From assembly GCA_028274465.1 (NCBI GenBank), contig CM051458.1:77396085-77460084 (forward strand): a stretch of 64,000 nucleotides of DNA, read 5' to 3'. Of the stretch, positions 1-10,397 are shown piece after piece. The notes beneath the pieces were generated by a model, which searched no databases, was not told the DNA's origin, and saw nothing but the letters and a program-made list of their open reading frames with translations. Source of the DNA: Plantago ovata (taxonomy: Eukaryota; Streptophyta; Magnoliopsida; Lamiales; Plantaginaceae). The position numbers were made by a program, and so were the translations under genes. Position 1 is the stretch's first letter. Each line of letters starts with the position of its first letter.

Positions 1-480
1 GTATGAGCTCTAAGAAGCGAGTGGCACGAACACCTTGTCCAACAAAAGGTTTGTTCGTCATCTTACCCTTAACACAAGATTCACATGTACCATATGATTC
101 GAAATCAAATGGTTCTAAGTAGTCCAACTTCCTTAGTCTTTGAATCCGTGTTTCATTGATATGGCCTAGCCGACAATGCCATAGATAAGATGGATTATTC
201 TTCTTACTTGAAGACGGTTGTTTGTTATGTATTTGAAATAAAGGTAGACTACTTTGCAAAATATATAAACCATTCACCAAGCGAGCCTTTCCATAATACT
301 GATCATGTAATGAAAAATAACAAGTATTATTCGCAAATCGAAAGGAAAAACCCATATTGTCTAACAATGGAATGGAAATAATATTTCTGACAATGGATGG
401 AACAAAATAAACATTATTAAGTTCTAAACATCGTCCCGAAGGTAAATCTATCTTGCTGCGTCCAACGCGTTTGGCTTCAA
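1..480 (-). pseudogene. Copia-A pol fragment, GAG-pre-integrase region (partial)
   Basis: Read on the minus strand this continues the gag/protease frame of the neighbouring gene after a TAG stop near 481. It shows the GAG-pre-integrase signature of Copia polyproteins: a WHCRLGHIN histidine motif followed by a CESCVKGK cysteine pair, which together form the zinc-binding HHCC module at the N terminus of integrase. It is highly similar to the same region of Copia-C (about 39300-39700). The rest of integrase, RT and RNase H lie left of the window edge. The in-frame stop means this copy probably cannot make a complete polyprotein. The assignment to Ty1/Copia is firm; the exact breakpoints are by eye. 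Confidence 0.8.
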
Positions 481-1518
481 CTAGATTCCGTTCCCAACAT
501 GCAAGTCGATTTCACCTTGCTTGACTAGCCTGTGATCAATTAGCCCCTGCACATTATTACAAATGTGTGAGCCACAGGCTGTATCTAATACCCAACCATT
601 GGAGTCAAAAGTAGTCATGTTCATTTCAATAACAAACATACCTGAGCCAGAAGCTGATGACTTCTTAGCTTGATCTTCCCTAAGCTTAGGGCAATCTTTC
701 TTCCAATGTCCTTTCTGCTTACAGAAAAGACATTCATCTGTGCGCACCGTTCCGCTTCTCTTGAACTTCCTTTTCTGGTTCGGACGCTTAGGCTTATCAC
801 TCCAAGTGTTAGCCTTGGCTCCCGACTTTCCCTTACCCTTAGCACCTTTGCTTTTCGGGTTTGAGTTAGACGGTTGCCCAACAAGCATGATCGACTTTTC
901 CTTCTTAGGAAGAGTTTGATCATATGTCTTCAGCAGATTATGAAGTTCAGGCAGTGTCACGTCCTTCGCATTCATCGTGTAATTAATGATGAACTGCGAA
1001 TACGAACTCGGCAATGATTGAAGGACAAAGATCACCATGATCTTGTTCTCTAGCTTAACGCCGGCATCGGCAAGCTTTTCAAAGAGACCAATCATTTTGA
1101 GAACATGCTCAGACATGTTCCCTCCTTCACTGAGCTTGCATCTGTGTATGTCTTTGATCAAATCAAATTCAACACTTCTAGCTGTCGTCTTAAAGAGCGA
1201 CTCAAGATGTTTCAACATCTCATACGGCAACATGCTTTCATGTTGCCTCTGCAGCTCATTGCTCATTGCCGCCAGCATAATACACTGCGCGGACTTAGCA
1301 TCCTCAAGATGCTTATCAGACCTTGCCTTGTTGGCTTGATTCCAAGCAGCAACCTGATCGGCAGTCTGATTTTCGGGGCACACGGGAATGACCTCGTCCA
1401 AGACGTACTCAATCTTTTCGTACCTCAGCACCAAACGTATATTCCTGATACAATCTAGGAAGTTTGGTTCGGTTAAAATTTGCTTCTCCAAGACAGCACG
1501 GAGCGAGATACTCGCCAT
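481..1518 (-). CDS. gag: Copia-A Gag with zinc knuckle and start of protease
   Basis: Capsid/nucleocapsid part of an Angela-like Ty1/Copia polyprotein. I place the start at the ATG at 1518 (MASISLRAVLEK) because it aligns with the Copia-C Gag start; an upstream extension to 1566 is possible but has no counterpart. Order from the N terminus: a UBN2-type Gag domain, a basic Lys/Gly-rich linker, a CCHC knuckle (CLFCKQKGHWKKDC) and the aspartic-protease start WVLDTACGSHICN, where the usual D-S/T-G triad reads DTA. The frame stops at 481 just after the protease start. Gag assembles the virus-like particle and binds genomic RNA. This copy is partial and damaged, with its 3' half outside the window. 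Confidence 0.88.
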   Translation of the reverse strand: MASISLRAVLEKQILTEPNFLDCIRNIRLVLRYEKIEYVLDEVIPVCPENQTADQVAAWNQANKARSDKHLEDAKSAQCIMLAAMSNELQRQHESMLPYEMLKHLESLFKTTARSVEFDLIKDIHRCKLSEGGNMSEHVLKMIGLFEKLADAGVKLENKIMVIFVLQSLPSSYSQFIINYTMNAKDVTLPELHNLLKTYDQTLPKKEKSIMLVGQPSNSNPKSKGAKGKGKSGAKANTWSDKPKRPNQKRKFKRSGTVRTDECLFCKQKGHWKKDCPKLREDQAKKSSASGSGMFVIEMNMTTFDSNGWVLDTACGSHICNNVQGLIDHRLVKQGEIDLHVGNGI

Positions 1519-2088
1519 ATCTAATATCCTAAGGAGAAATAATATAGAACGAAGACAATAAATCAACTATTGAAATATTATTTCTAAATACACAGTCAAC
1601 ATAATTAAACAACAAGGTCCTTTAGCTGTTTAGCTCCCACTATTTTCACATATGCTTGCCCCCACAACAAACACACGGGTAATGTCCAACAAGTTACCGT
1701 AGTGGCCAAGATCCAAATCCATATTATGCCATACTCCAACGGGGGCTGGTCGCATAGCATAATATGACCGGTAGGACTAGTAAGACTATCCAATTGCGTC
1801 ACGCAACTCTTGGTTGTTAAATCTAATTTAACCCGATGCCCTACATACTGTACCTATCGAGGTCGCTAGATACAATATGCAGTAAGTCATAACCATAGGC
1901 TTACTCTAATCTGACGATCACTGCGAGTCTGTAAGACGAGGTCGCCAATACAAGAAAACGCAATGAAAGTTCAAAATTAAAGCACCCTATGAAAAGCATC
2001 TCAGAAATACATACATATATATATTTCTGTACTTATATTGGTTGGGGCTTGTAGCTTGAGGGTTGTTATCAGTCATCTACAAACAAAT

Positions 2089-2241
2089 AAGGGCGCCGCC
2101 TACCCATCATGCATGAACGGTCTACACGTAATGGATGCCGCCTATCCATTCTAGTTCCAAACGCGGTCAAGCACATAATGGGTGCTGTCTACCCATACAT
2201 AAATATGCGGTCCGACATATAAGAGGGCGCCGCCTACCCTC
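2089..2241 (-). repeat. Leader hairpin array, four units (Copia-A)
   Basis: Four hairpins share the 7-nt loop GCCGCCT (plus-strand sense). They lie at 2091-2105, 2130-2150, 2178-2196 (loop GCTGTCT) and 2223-2241. The stems differ but stay paired, for example AATGGAT/ATCCATT in unit 2 and ATGGGT/ACCCAT in unit 3. Units 1 and 4 keep G/C stems with a C-A mismatch next to the loop. The matching array in Copia-C is at 41384-41539. The position between PBS and gag suggests a role in the genomic RNA such as packaging, dimerisation or translation; that role is inference. Confidence 0.75.
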
Positions 2242-2744
2242 GCATGCATAGCGGTCGAACGGAATGTAAAACATGGTATTTAAACATGCATTGTCAAACA
2301 ATAGCATATTGAGCATATGAAACAAGCAGTAGCCTATGTGGATGACAAATGACTTCATAATTTCATTATGAAAATTATAATCCCATACTTATAATCTCTA
2401 TGAAATAATTGAAAATTTGGACTAGATTGAATATTCGAAAATTCTATTGACCAAGTAGCAATTTTCGAAAACCCGAAGGACTTAATTGTAATTTTAAAAA
2501 CCTTAGAGGTGTTAAATCTAAAATTCAAAAGTAGAAGGACTAATTTGCAATAAATAATAAATTGATAAATTACAAATAAGCCCTTTAAATTTATACTAAT
2601 TAAATTTAACCCCTCTAGTTTAAAACAATTACAATTAAATCATATTTATATTCCAAATATAAAATTCAATCCTCAAAACTTTCAAAAATTCAATTTTGGG
2701 TCCAACCCGAAAATATATATAAATTTTTTTATTTTTTTTTTGAA

Positions 2745-2886
2745 AACGTGGGACGGGACTACGTCCCCCCGGTGCCCGCGGCCCCGGGCGCCCGGCACTC
2801 GGGTACCGGGCGCCGCGGGTGCAGGCGCCCCGCGTCCGCTGCCCCCGTCCGCTGGCCGCCGCCCGCGTCGCGCAGGCGGCCCAGTC
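2745..2886 (-). repeat. GC-rich palindromic block in the leader
   Basis: About 140 bp of nearly pure G/C sits in an AT-rich leader, flanked on both sides by A/T-rich runs with TATATA. It includes perfect 9-bp arms GGCGCCCGG (2787-2795) and CCGGGCGCC (2806-2814) around a 10-nt loop, extendable through flanking CCGCGG blocks. In RNA this would be an extremely stable hairpin. No function is known to me. Confidence 0.6.
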
Positions 2887-3051
2887 AAAAATATATATAT
2901 TATAAATTTTTATTTTTTTTTGAAAAATATAAATTCTAAATTTATAAAAAAACAAAACTTTTGAAAATCGAATTTATCATAGAATCAATTGCATCCACAT
3001 ATCTACAAAATCATACAATATATATACGTATATACGTAATTAATTAACCTC

Positions 3052-3063
3052 GCTCTGATACCA
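3052..3063 (-). other. Copia-A primer binding site (tRNA-Met type)
   Basis: On the minus strand this reads TGGTATCAGAGC, the standard plant Copia PBS complementary to the initiator tRNA-Met 3' end. It lies two bases inside the LTR edge, as in Copia-B and Copia-C. Confidence 0.9.
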
Positions 3064-3064
3064 C

Positions 3065-5142
3065 TATAAGAAAATATGGTCAGAGTTACCCCTAGGGTAC
3101 GCAGCGGAATTTTAAAAATTTTCTTAACATACAGGTTAATTGATTATGCATATGTCGTATATATATAAACACGTCAATTAGAAGACTAACCTTACTTCCA
3201 AAGCAGCTTCCAAGTCTTCGTAATATTCCGGTGTATCTTCTCCTTCGTCGAAAACGAAGATATCTACAATACTCTGTATACCTGCAAGACAATAAGAGTT
3301 AGTTTCCAGCTCCTAGAACCTCAACCTTGGTATCCACGGATGAACAGCCTATCGGAAGAATGCTAAGATATTCTTTATGTGACCAAGAAGACGGGGCGGC
3401 AATTCCTCCGGGTGGTGGTTGCGCGCGCGGGTTGGCTAAGGGAGGAGGGGAGAGTTTTTATTTTCTCTAAGAAAACTGGGTAGAATAAATGTGTCTAAAA
3501 TTATGTGTAAAACTCTCTCCAATAGTCTACTATATATAGTAGTCTATAGAAGCCTAAATCATAAGCAATTAGACTTCGTAAAGGAATAAGAATCTAATTC
3601 TTATCGCACAAGGAAACCAATATCAAGTCTAGATTCATTCCCAATCAAATTAAAACTCAATCAGGAAAATCTAACTTATCCCTTGGACTTCTAATAGAGG
3701 AAGGAGTCGAACTCCTTCCCCTACCCAGCCACGCGCGCGCGCGCGCCTTGTCCTACGGGACGTGGGTCCCACTTTTGGGACCCACTTATATTCTAAGGCA
3801 ATCCAAACTCCAAGTAGATTTTGCCCAAGTGCATATGTTAATTCTAAATTAACATATCCTTTATAATCAAACCTCCATTATATTTCTAAAATATAATCTT
3901 TAATTGTATTTACATAAAATACAATTAATTAGCCAATTCAATTAATAATTCCAAATCATTAATTGAGCTACCAAATATTATAATTAATTCCAAATCAATT
4001 ATAATCCATCAATCACAATTAATTCCAAATTAATTGCGATTCCATCTTCAAGGATATTCTGATAGACTGAATCACCACATAGTGTGACCCATAGGGCCTC
4101 ACCGTATTAAGCAAATCCTAGACTAGGCAACATGAAATTCCTAGACGGTTCCATTTGCAATATTAATACGTGAGGACGTTTGACAGGTTTCTCAAAGCTA
4201 ACCCTTTCGTTGCGAAGCCTGTTGCGCTCAACGCGGCGATGGTAACGTCCCTTCATCTGACTTGCTCGAATGTATCTAGGATCGATGATGTGTCTATCCC
4301 AATAATACATCCACGGGCGTCTCAGGGAGTTGCTTGGTTAAGATATACTTATGAACATCATCATATATCATTTGCACTGGCCAGTGACTTTACCAACACA
4401 ACTATGCAGACTATGAGCAGTGCTCTCCTGTGCTACACTTGAGAGGTGAATCCTTCACAGAATCACTTATCACCCCCATTTATATTTAGCCATAATCCTG
4501 GATCGTGTCTTAGGTCAGCTGCTTATTCAGAGCTGACATCGACGGCTCCACCAAGGATATGGGGCAACAAATGTGATGATAAAGTCCTGTAAGTGCAAAG
4601 GACGAATGGCATCACTTCGACAACTCACCGGTTCCCATAGACACGTCGGTGTAGAGTATACATCGATGGGAGTGTCCGGTGGGTACTTCCATTGTTCGAT
4701 AAAGCTTCTTCGAACAACTATGCGCAGTTATGGGAACGTTCCTTGATTGTCCAACAATCCGTTCCGTGGCCGTGGGATCGGCTCACACTTGCTCCAACAA
4801 GTATAACCTCCACGCATACTAGTCTTGTCAGGTTCATTCAGACCCCCACATCCGAGATGTACCACGACTAGGGAGAGTTTGGGATAGATGATAACTCACA
4901 TAGCTCCCACTAACTGTGTGATCGGTCATCTATCCGAGGGGACATGTTTAATATCAATACAGACAGTAATAAAGATATGACATGTTGCAGCCTGGTGTAA
5001 TATAAATATGAAAGCGATACTCAATAGTAAAATGCAACAAACATATATTATATTACGTTGACCTGTGTAATAGTACATATATGTCCTCTACAAGGGCACC
5101 ATGCCCTTAGTAAGGACTGTCTCTAGGACATATACACTATCA
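3065..5142 (-). repeat. Copia-A 5' LTR
   Basis: About 2.08 kb between the PBS and flanking sequence. The right edge ATATACACTATCA corresponds to the Copia-C LTR edge ATATATACTTTCA, and the inner edge to the LTR fragment at 33022, which begins TGTAAGAAAATATGG; here the canonical TG reads TA. A TATATATA box at 3531-3538 is a plausible minus-strand promoter core. Short open frames at 4107-4442 have no support. The partner LTR lies outside the window. Confidence 0.8.
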
Positions 5143-5939
5143 TGCCTATGGTCACAGTTGTCTAGAAAACCAACCTGAGCTCTGGATACCAGTTGTTGTG
5201 ACCCAAAGCAGTGATAATATTGCAAGATTGATAAGGAACAAATAAATAACAAATATGGAAGCTTATGTCAATGGAACAGTGAATAGAACTTGAAATAGTT
5301 TGTAATATTCAATAAACTGAGATGATATTACATCACTTGCCGGACTGTCCAACGGCTTTTACCTGCAAAGGTGATCGGAATATCTCAGATTGGAAAGATA
5401 GATTCGATGATGATAATTAGAGAGAGAATTTAGAAGAGGGTTTACCTCAACCAACTCACACACACTCCTCATGTTGGTTGGAAATGCATAGATAAATTCA
5501 TGAACCATGACTGGCAGCTGTAGGTAGAAATAACTGAAAGATAAAACAGCTAAAAGACAGAAAATTACTGAAATTGTAAAATGATAAAATGCTAGAAGAG
5601 GAAATCAACTCTTCTGCGAACTAACAATTCTTCCCGACTTAAGCCGCACAGAGCACAACACGAGTTGATTGAGTTTCGCATTTACGGGAGATGAATGACC
5701 TATATTGGCTACATCTACTAAACATACCAAGTGCATCATTCGGTGGTAGTAAATAGCATAGTGACCTTGCCATCGAGGTCAGGTTAAATGGGGCAATTTG
5801 TTTTCAACTTATCCATTCCAAGGCCCAATAGTCGAAAACCTATTTTACAGTTAGCTAGGATTCGAAAATTTGCCTTTCATATTCGGACATGATTCATTTT
5901 TTTTTAAATTAAACGGGAACATTATATTAATACGAAACA
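5143..5939. repeat. Flanking sequence with possible old Copia LTR remnant
   Basis: No gene is visible. At 5178-5191 the minus strand carries TGGTATCCAGAGCT, a tRNA-Met-type PBS variant, followed at 5194 by TGTTGTGACCC, a plausible LTR start. This suggests the PBS and part of the 5' LTR of another minus-strand Copia element. No second edge was found, so the call is tentative. Confidence 0.35.
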
Positions 5940-5948
5940 TTTACAAAT
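5940..5948. repeat. MULE target-site duplication, left copy
   Basis: TTTACAAAT, exactly matched at 25404-25412. A 9-bp duplication is the hallmark of Mutator-superfamily insertion. Confidence 0.92.
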
Positions 5949-6030
5949 GGGAATATTACTTCTGGACCCCCTGATAGATGTCATCTTTTCATCTGAAGGA
6001 CCATCTTGCAAATAATTACATCTAAACCCA
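5949..6030 (+). repeat. MULE-1 left terminal inverted repeat
   Basis: Starts GGGAATATTACTTCTGGACC and aligns with the reverse complement of 25320-25403 (GGGCTCATTACATCTGGGCC), sharing the following CCCTG-TTAGATGTC, CTGAAGGACCAT and AATTACATC blocks. Similarity is imperfect, which fits an old insertion or an imperfect-TIR MULE. Confidence 0.85.
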
Positions 6031-6342
6031 TTTGGCCGCTCCGGCGTTGACCCTGGAATTTTTAGATTTTCTCTCTCATGTAACCAAACACGCCCTTATT
6101 ACATTTTTTAGGTTTTAAACGTACATTCCCCATCATTTACTATTTTTCCTCTTTTCATCCATCCCTATTCTCTCTGTCCCGCCATCTTCCATAACCCATT
6201 CTCTTCGCCATCTCTGCCGATTTTAACTGAAATTAAATGAAATTCTTCAAGCTGCTCACAATCTAAGCACATATGTAGCGTATTTCCACATCGTCGAAGT
6301 TGTTCGAGTCCGGAATTTGGGATTAGGGCAACTGTTATACAA

Positions 6343-6514
6343 GTAAGTATTTTTGTTTGAAATTGATCTCATGCTTGCTCAATGTTGTGTTCAATGATGT
6401 TGTATTGAGTGGTATATGTAAACCTTTTTGCTCAATTTTGCTATTTTTCAAAAAATCGGGAAGGCTAGGGTGTTTCTGTTTATGACAGAAGGTTTGCTTG
6501 TGTCTGTGTTGTAG
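6343..6514 (+). other. Probable 5'-UTR intron of the MULE transposase
   Basis: A consensus donor GTAAGT at 6343 and an acceptor TTGTAG ending at 6514, six bases before the ATG at 6520. The interval is T-rich. A leader intron of this kind is common in plant transposase genes; no transcript is available here. Confidence 0.55.
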
Positions 6515-6519
6515 TAGCC

Positions 6520-8408
6520 ATGAATAGGAGGGGAAGGTTCAACATTCGTGTCCATTATTTGGGTGAACAGTATATTCTTGAAGATGTCAACTACAGAAGG
6601 TACTCACAACAAAACCTGCTTGATGATATTAGTGAAAAGGTGATAGAAAAGGTACACGCAGTTGATGATGAACATAAGGATGAAGAACCATCTCTGTTTT
6701 TTACTTTACATGCTGGTATTGATGGGGGGAACACGAGATTTTAAATGATGAACATGTTAGTTTAATGTTTGCAAAAAACATGGACCTGCTAGAGGTTGAA
6801 ATGTATTTAAGATCATGTGCAACAGAACCAGTAGCTGTAGATAAATCTCAGTATACTCCAACTAAGGGTAAGAAGCATGTTTATGATGATGATGATCCCC
6901 CCTTCTATGATAAAGTTCCTGATCCACCCCCTTTTAGACAGAGAATGTTTAGGCAAAGGGGCAATAAGCCTAGGCCTCCAAAACCCGGTCCAAAATACAC
7001 TCCCAGAAGTGAAGCGGATATAATTGACCTTACAGAGGATGAAATACCCCCAATGTCACAGCCTACTCAAAACACACAACCAGAGAAAATGCCAAGCCCA
7101 CCTCTAGAAATGACCCCTGAAATCAATACTGCAACCAAAACAACTACTCCAACTCCTCCAACTACTCCAACTCCAGAAATCACACCTGATGCTCCAGATA
7201 CAAATGAAGCCAAAACTCCATCTCCTACTCCATACAAACCTACCATTGAAGAGCTAGGCAGGCATGGTGATGATGAGATTTTCTCCACTCAGATTCCTGC
7301 AGACATGGATTTTGAAGAAGTCTTACAGAGGTTGTTGGAAGCTAATGCAATATTGGATAAGCATTGCCCTCCACCTGAGAATGCAGCAACTCATAATGAT
7401 CCTTATCCTACACCTGAGAATGAAATGGAGACAGAAGCAGCTCATGATGATTCTCCACCTGAGAAGGAAATGGAAAGACAAGAGGAAGATGAGGTTGTTA
7501 GTGATTGGTATAGTGATGAATTTGATGGCAGTCAGGAAGAAGGGAGTGAATATGATGGTATTAAGGATCTCCTAAGTGGTGATGAGAGTGAGAGTGACAG
7601 TGGTGATGAGACTGCAAGTGCTAACTTAAATGATGGAGGGGTGGTTCATGAGGAAGAGATGGATATTGACACTGAGGGTTTTGTTGATTGGGAAAGTAGT
7701 GAGCCTAGGAAGGAGAATCCACATGAAGATGAGGATATATTGATAGGCTTCAAGAAGTGTGAAGCTAGTGATTTAGATGATGATGGTGAAAATGAACCTG
7801 ATAAAGGGGATAATGCAGCAGGTGTTGAAACTGTGCCTAATGAAGAAAATGTTGATGATGCAGCAGTTGGTGACACACAGCAGCAGGATGAAATAGTTGA
7901 TTATGGTTATCCTAGTGAGGATGAAGAGTACACCACAGAAGGTTGGATTGGTGATGAGTTCAAGGAGGTCTGTGAGTCAGAGGATAAGGAGTTCCAGGTT
8001 GGTGAGGTATATGGCAGTGTGAAGGAATTGAGAAAGAGGGCTAAGGAGTATGCCATGAAGCTTGGGTTTACAATAAAAAGAGATAAGAATGAGAGAAGGA
8101 GGTATACTATCCACTGTAATGCTAAAGATAAGGGGTGTCCTTGGAGGTTTCATGCAGGTGTGATGGAAGATTAGATGTCTTTGATGATAAGGTCATATAA
8201 TGGGAAGCACAAATGTGTGAGACAAGTTGATGCCAAGCTTGCAGATTCCAAATGGATGGCTGAGAAGTTTATTGCACAGTTGAAAGAGCATCCTAACCTA
8301 TCTGCAAAGAAGCTTGAAGCTTGGGTAAATGGGAAGCTTGAGGTTAAAGTCCCATATATGAGAGTGTGAAGGGCCAGAGAAAAGGCCATTGCAATCATGG
8401 GTGGAGAT
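6520..8408 (+). pseudogene. mudrA-like MULE transposase, N-terminal half
   Basis: Upstream exon of a Mutator transposase, which would cut and paste the MULE by binding its TIRs. It starts at the ATG at 6520 just after the leader intron. After about 75 residues a frameshift occurs at a run of six G near 6735, and the frame resumes through 6765-8171. A Pro/Thr-rich and very acidic Asp/Glu linker follows. From about 7990 comes the MuDR-type DNA-binding region, with EVYGSVKELRKRAKEYAMKLG and the metal-binding cysteines in CNAKDKGCPWRFHAG. TAG at 8172 and TGA at 8367 break it further. The frame runs into the Gypsy insertion at 8409 and, with one TSD copy removed, resumes in frame at 22405. It is a decayed gene. 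Confidence 0.85.
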
Positions 8409-9181
8409 TGTTGAAGGGTAATTCGTGTTTCTCTCTAAGTTCGCAATGAGTCGCTAGTCTAAGTCAATCTAGTTCTTCTTCTTGTAGTATCACTCTGAGA
8501 TAGGAAATGAGCCTTCTTGTAGCTTCCTCGTACCTGAAATAGACTAGAGGGGGGGGGTTAGTGTCTCTTGCCCGGTCTGTAAGGTATCAGACCGGAGAGG
8601 CGACTTTACGAGTAGGGAGTTGTGAGGCTTCCCTAGTACGAGTGGTAAATGTGATGGTCGAGAGGTGATATTAATGCTTACTGTTGAGGAGTAAATGAGG
8701 CCTTTATATACTTGTGACCTTTCAACTTCTGGTAGTGTAGGATCGCGACACGTGTACGGGTAGGATTGAGGCCTTCCTCGGCCCAGGCCCATTAAGGAGG
8801 TCCATGGGCCTTGGCCCAAGGGAGCAACCATGGCTGGTCGCTCAGGGTCCTCGTGCCTTCCTTGTACGTGGAAGATGCGAGTAGTGTCCTGCTTAGTTTC
8901 TGTCAAGGAGCGTTACCTTGACGTAAGGTCTCCTCGAGCCCGAGAGATGCTCCTCGAGCCCGAGAGATGCTCCTCGAGCTCACTGGCAGCTTTGTCCCTG
9001 TGAGGAGCTTATTTTGAGGGTTGTCCTCCCAGTGATGGTCGGACCCTATGTTGGTCGGTCCACACCTTAGTGACATACTTGGGTGTGGTCGTGCCCTTTG
9101 AGGGACGGCGTATGATGCTTTGTCGCGCTCTTAGACCGCTCCAGTTCGTACATGCGGACTGGACATATTTCAACACTAACA
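8409..9181 (-). repeat. Gypsy 3' LTR
   Basis: 773 bp, starting TGTTGAAGGG and ending CACTAACA. It holds three copies of the CTCGAG-containing word near 8930-8980, where the 5' LTR has two. A TATATAAAG box on the minus strand lies at 8702-8710. Confidence 0.93.
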
Positions 9182-9430
9182 TATGTCCCCCTAGTTTCCA
9201 AGTATCTTTGTAGAAGATAGTTGAGGAACTATGTTGAAGTAGAGGTCGAGCAGAGCCTCGACTAGTAGTGGGCGAAAAAAGATTTTCGTATTCGCGCCTC
9301 GGTATCTTTCCCTCCTCCTATCTCTCCCTCCCCTCCCCTTTTTATAGGGTGCGAGCAGACGTTGCTCGGACCGTATGAAAAGAGGTATTTTTGCTGGGAA
9401 AAGATCGGATCCGGGTAAGTATTCCTTGGT
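9182..9430 (-). other. Polypurine tract and 3' noncoding region of Gypsy
   Basis: On the minus strand CTAGGGGGACATA lies directly next to the 3' LTR (9182-9195), the expected plus-strand primer. The rest up to the tandem array shows no gene. Confidence 0.7.
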
Positions 9431-9826
9431 GGAATGGAATGACTTCTTGCCGCTTTTTCTTTTGAAAGTATCTCGCGGAGAGATACTTGTGTAAAAGGAA
9501 TGGAATGACTTCCTGCCGCTTTTTCTTTTGAAAGTATCTCGCGGAGAGATACTTGTGTAAAAGGAATGGAATGACTTCCTGCCGCTTCTTCTTTTGAAAG
9601 TATCTCGCGGAGAGATACTTGTGTAAAAGGAATGGAATGACTTCCTGCCGCTTCTTCTTTTGAAAGTATCTCGCGGAGAGATACTTGTGTAAAAGGAATG
9701 GAATGAATTCCTGCCGCTTCTTCTTTTGAAAGTATCTCGCGGGGAGATACTTGTGTAAAAGGAATGGAATGACTTCCTGGCGCTTTTTGTTTGCAAAGTA
9801 TCTCACGGGGAGATACTTGTGTAAAA
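9431..9826 (+). repeat. 66-bp tandem repeat array, six units with palindromes
   Basis: Exact 66-bp periodicity with unit starts GGAATGGAAT at 9431, 9497, 9563, 9629, 9695 and 9761. Each unit holds 9-bp inverted arms AAGTATCTC and GAGATACTT around a 5-nt centre (GCGGA, GCGGG or ACGGG). Because 66 is divisible by three, long repetitive open frames result; I do not regard them as genes. The array lies about 350-750 bp upstream of the TATA box of the plus-strand accessory gene. Confidence 0.9.
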
Positions 9827-10177
9827 GGAATCTCGAGGAGAGATATCTCTATGAGCGGCTCCTCGATCCACTGCCACGTGTCCGTCGATTTTTTGCTTTT
9901 CTAACATTTTTCTCAATGTTGTCTCGAGGAGGAAAGATCATGGTCGTCGATCTGTCTCTGTGTGTCTCGAGTAGGATGGTGCTCGCGCTGCGAATTGTCT
10001 ACTGTGGTTAGGTAATTCGCTCCGACATTGGGAACTGTGCCCGCGCCAGAGCGGGAGCGTTGAGGGCAAAATGGGTAATTCGCCCGGCGGCTGTAATCTG
10101 GGCCGTTGATCTTGGGTACGTGGTCGGTCCGGATGGCGCAAGGGCATGCGTCGTTTCGTATCCCCGAGATACCCTTC
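9827..10177 (+). other. Upstream region of the antisense accessory gene
   Basis: About 350 bp without a gene between the tandem array and a TATA box. The CTCGAGGAG-type words common in this element recur here. Confidence 0.5.
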
Positions 10178-10185
10178 TATAAATA
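10178..10185 (+). promoter_or_regulatory. TATA box of the antisense accessory gene
   Basis: TATAAATA within CTTCTATAAATAGG, an excellent plant TATA context, with a leader and 5'-UTR intron downstream. It faces opposite to gag-pol and so is independent of the LTR promoter. Confidence 0.75.
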
Positions 10186-10397
10186 GGTCAACACTCGGTC
10201 ATTCCACACTTTTCGCAATCCGAATATTCAGAGCTAAAAAGAGAGAGCGAGGAGAATTTCAGTGATCGACGAGTGTGAGTGATCGAGCCAAGTGACGCGC
10301 GAGGAGCTTTTCCGGTGTGCAGAGTCCAATTTTCAGGCGAATTTCCGACTTTTCCGGCTTCATTTCCGGTTTCAAACCTTCACCCACTAAATAACAA

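Larger units (their letters stand above)
1519..3051 (-). other. Copia-A untranslated leader between PBS and gag
   Basis: About 1.5 kb without a credible gene. It resembles the Copia-C leader (40805-42919) in stretches such as the CACTATTTTCACATA block near 1640. It contains a four-unit hairpin array and an isolated GC-rich block, both listed separately, in otherwise AT-rich sequence. Short open frames over the GC block are compositional shadows. Confidence 0.7.

Noticed and set aside
2635..2964. Arg/Gly/Pro-rich open frames on both strands
   Set aside because: They arise from the GC-rich block, which leaves all frames open; no start context or homology.
3052..3063. tRNA-like sequence
   Set aside because: Only the 12-base PBS complementary to tRNA-Met, with no cloverleaf. 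The same holds at 42920 and 61538.
3732..3747. CG-alternating run as possible Z-DNA control site
   Set aside because: Only about eight CG steps in an LTR; no further evidence.
4107..4442. Overlapping frames on opposite strands in the Copia-A LTR
   Set aside because: LTR sequence shared with noncoding LTR sequence of Copia-C; no domain.
9191..9806. Long repetitive open frames (KKKRQEVIPFLLHKYL-type repeats)
   Set aside because: They are a by-product of a 66-bp tandem repeat, open in more than one frame and without a conserved relative. Not a repeat protein.
9431..9826. CRISPR-like appearance of regular palindromic repeats
   Set aside because: The units are directly adjacent with no unique spacers, there are no cas genes, and the context is a plant retrotransposon.
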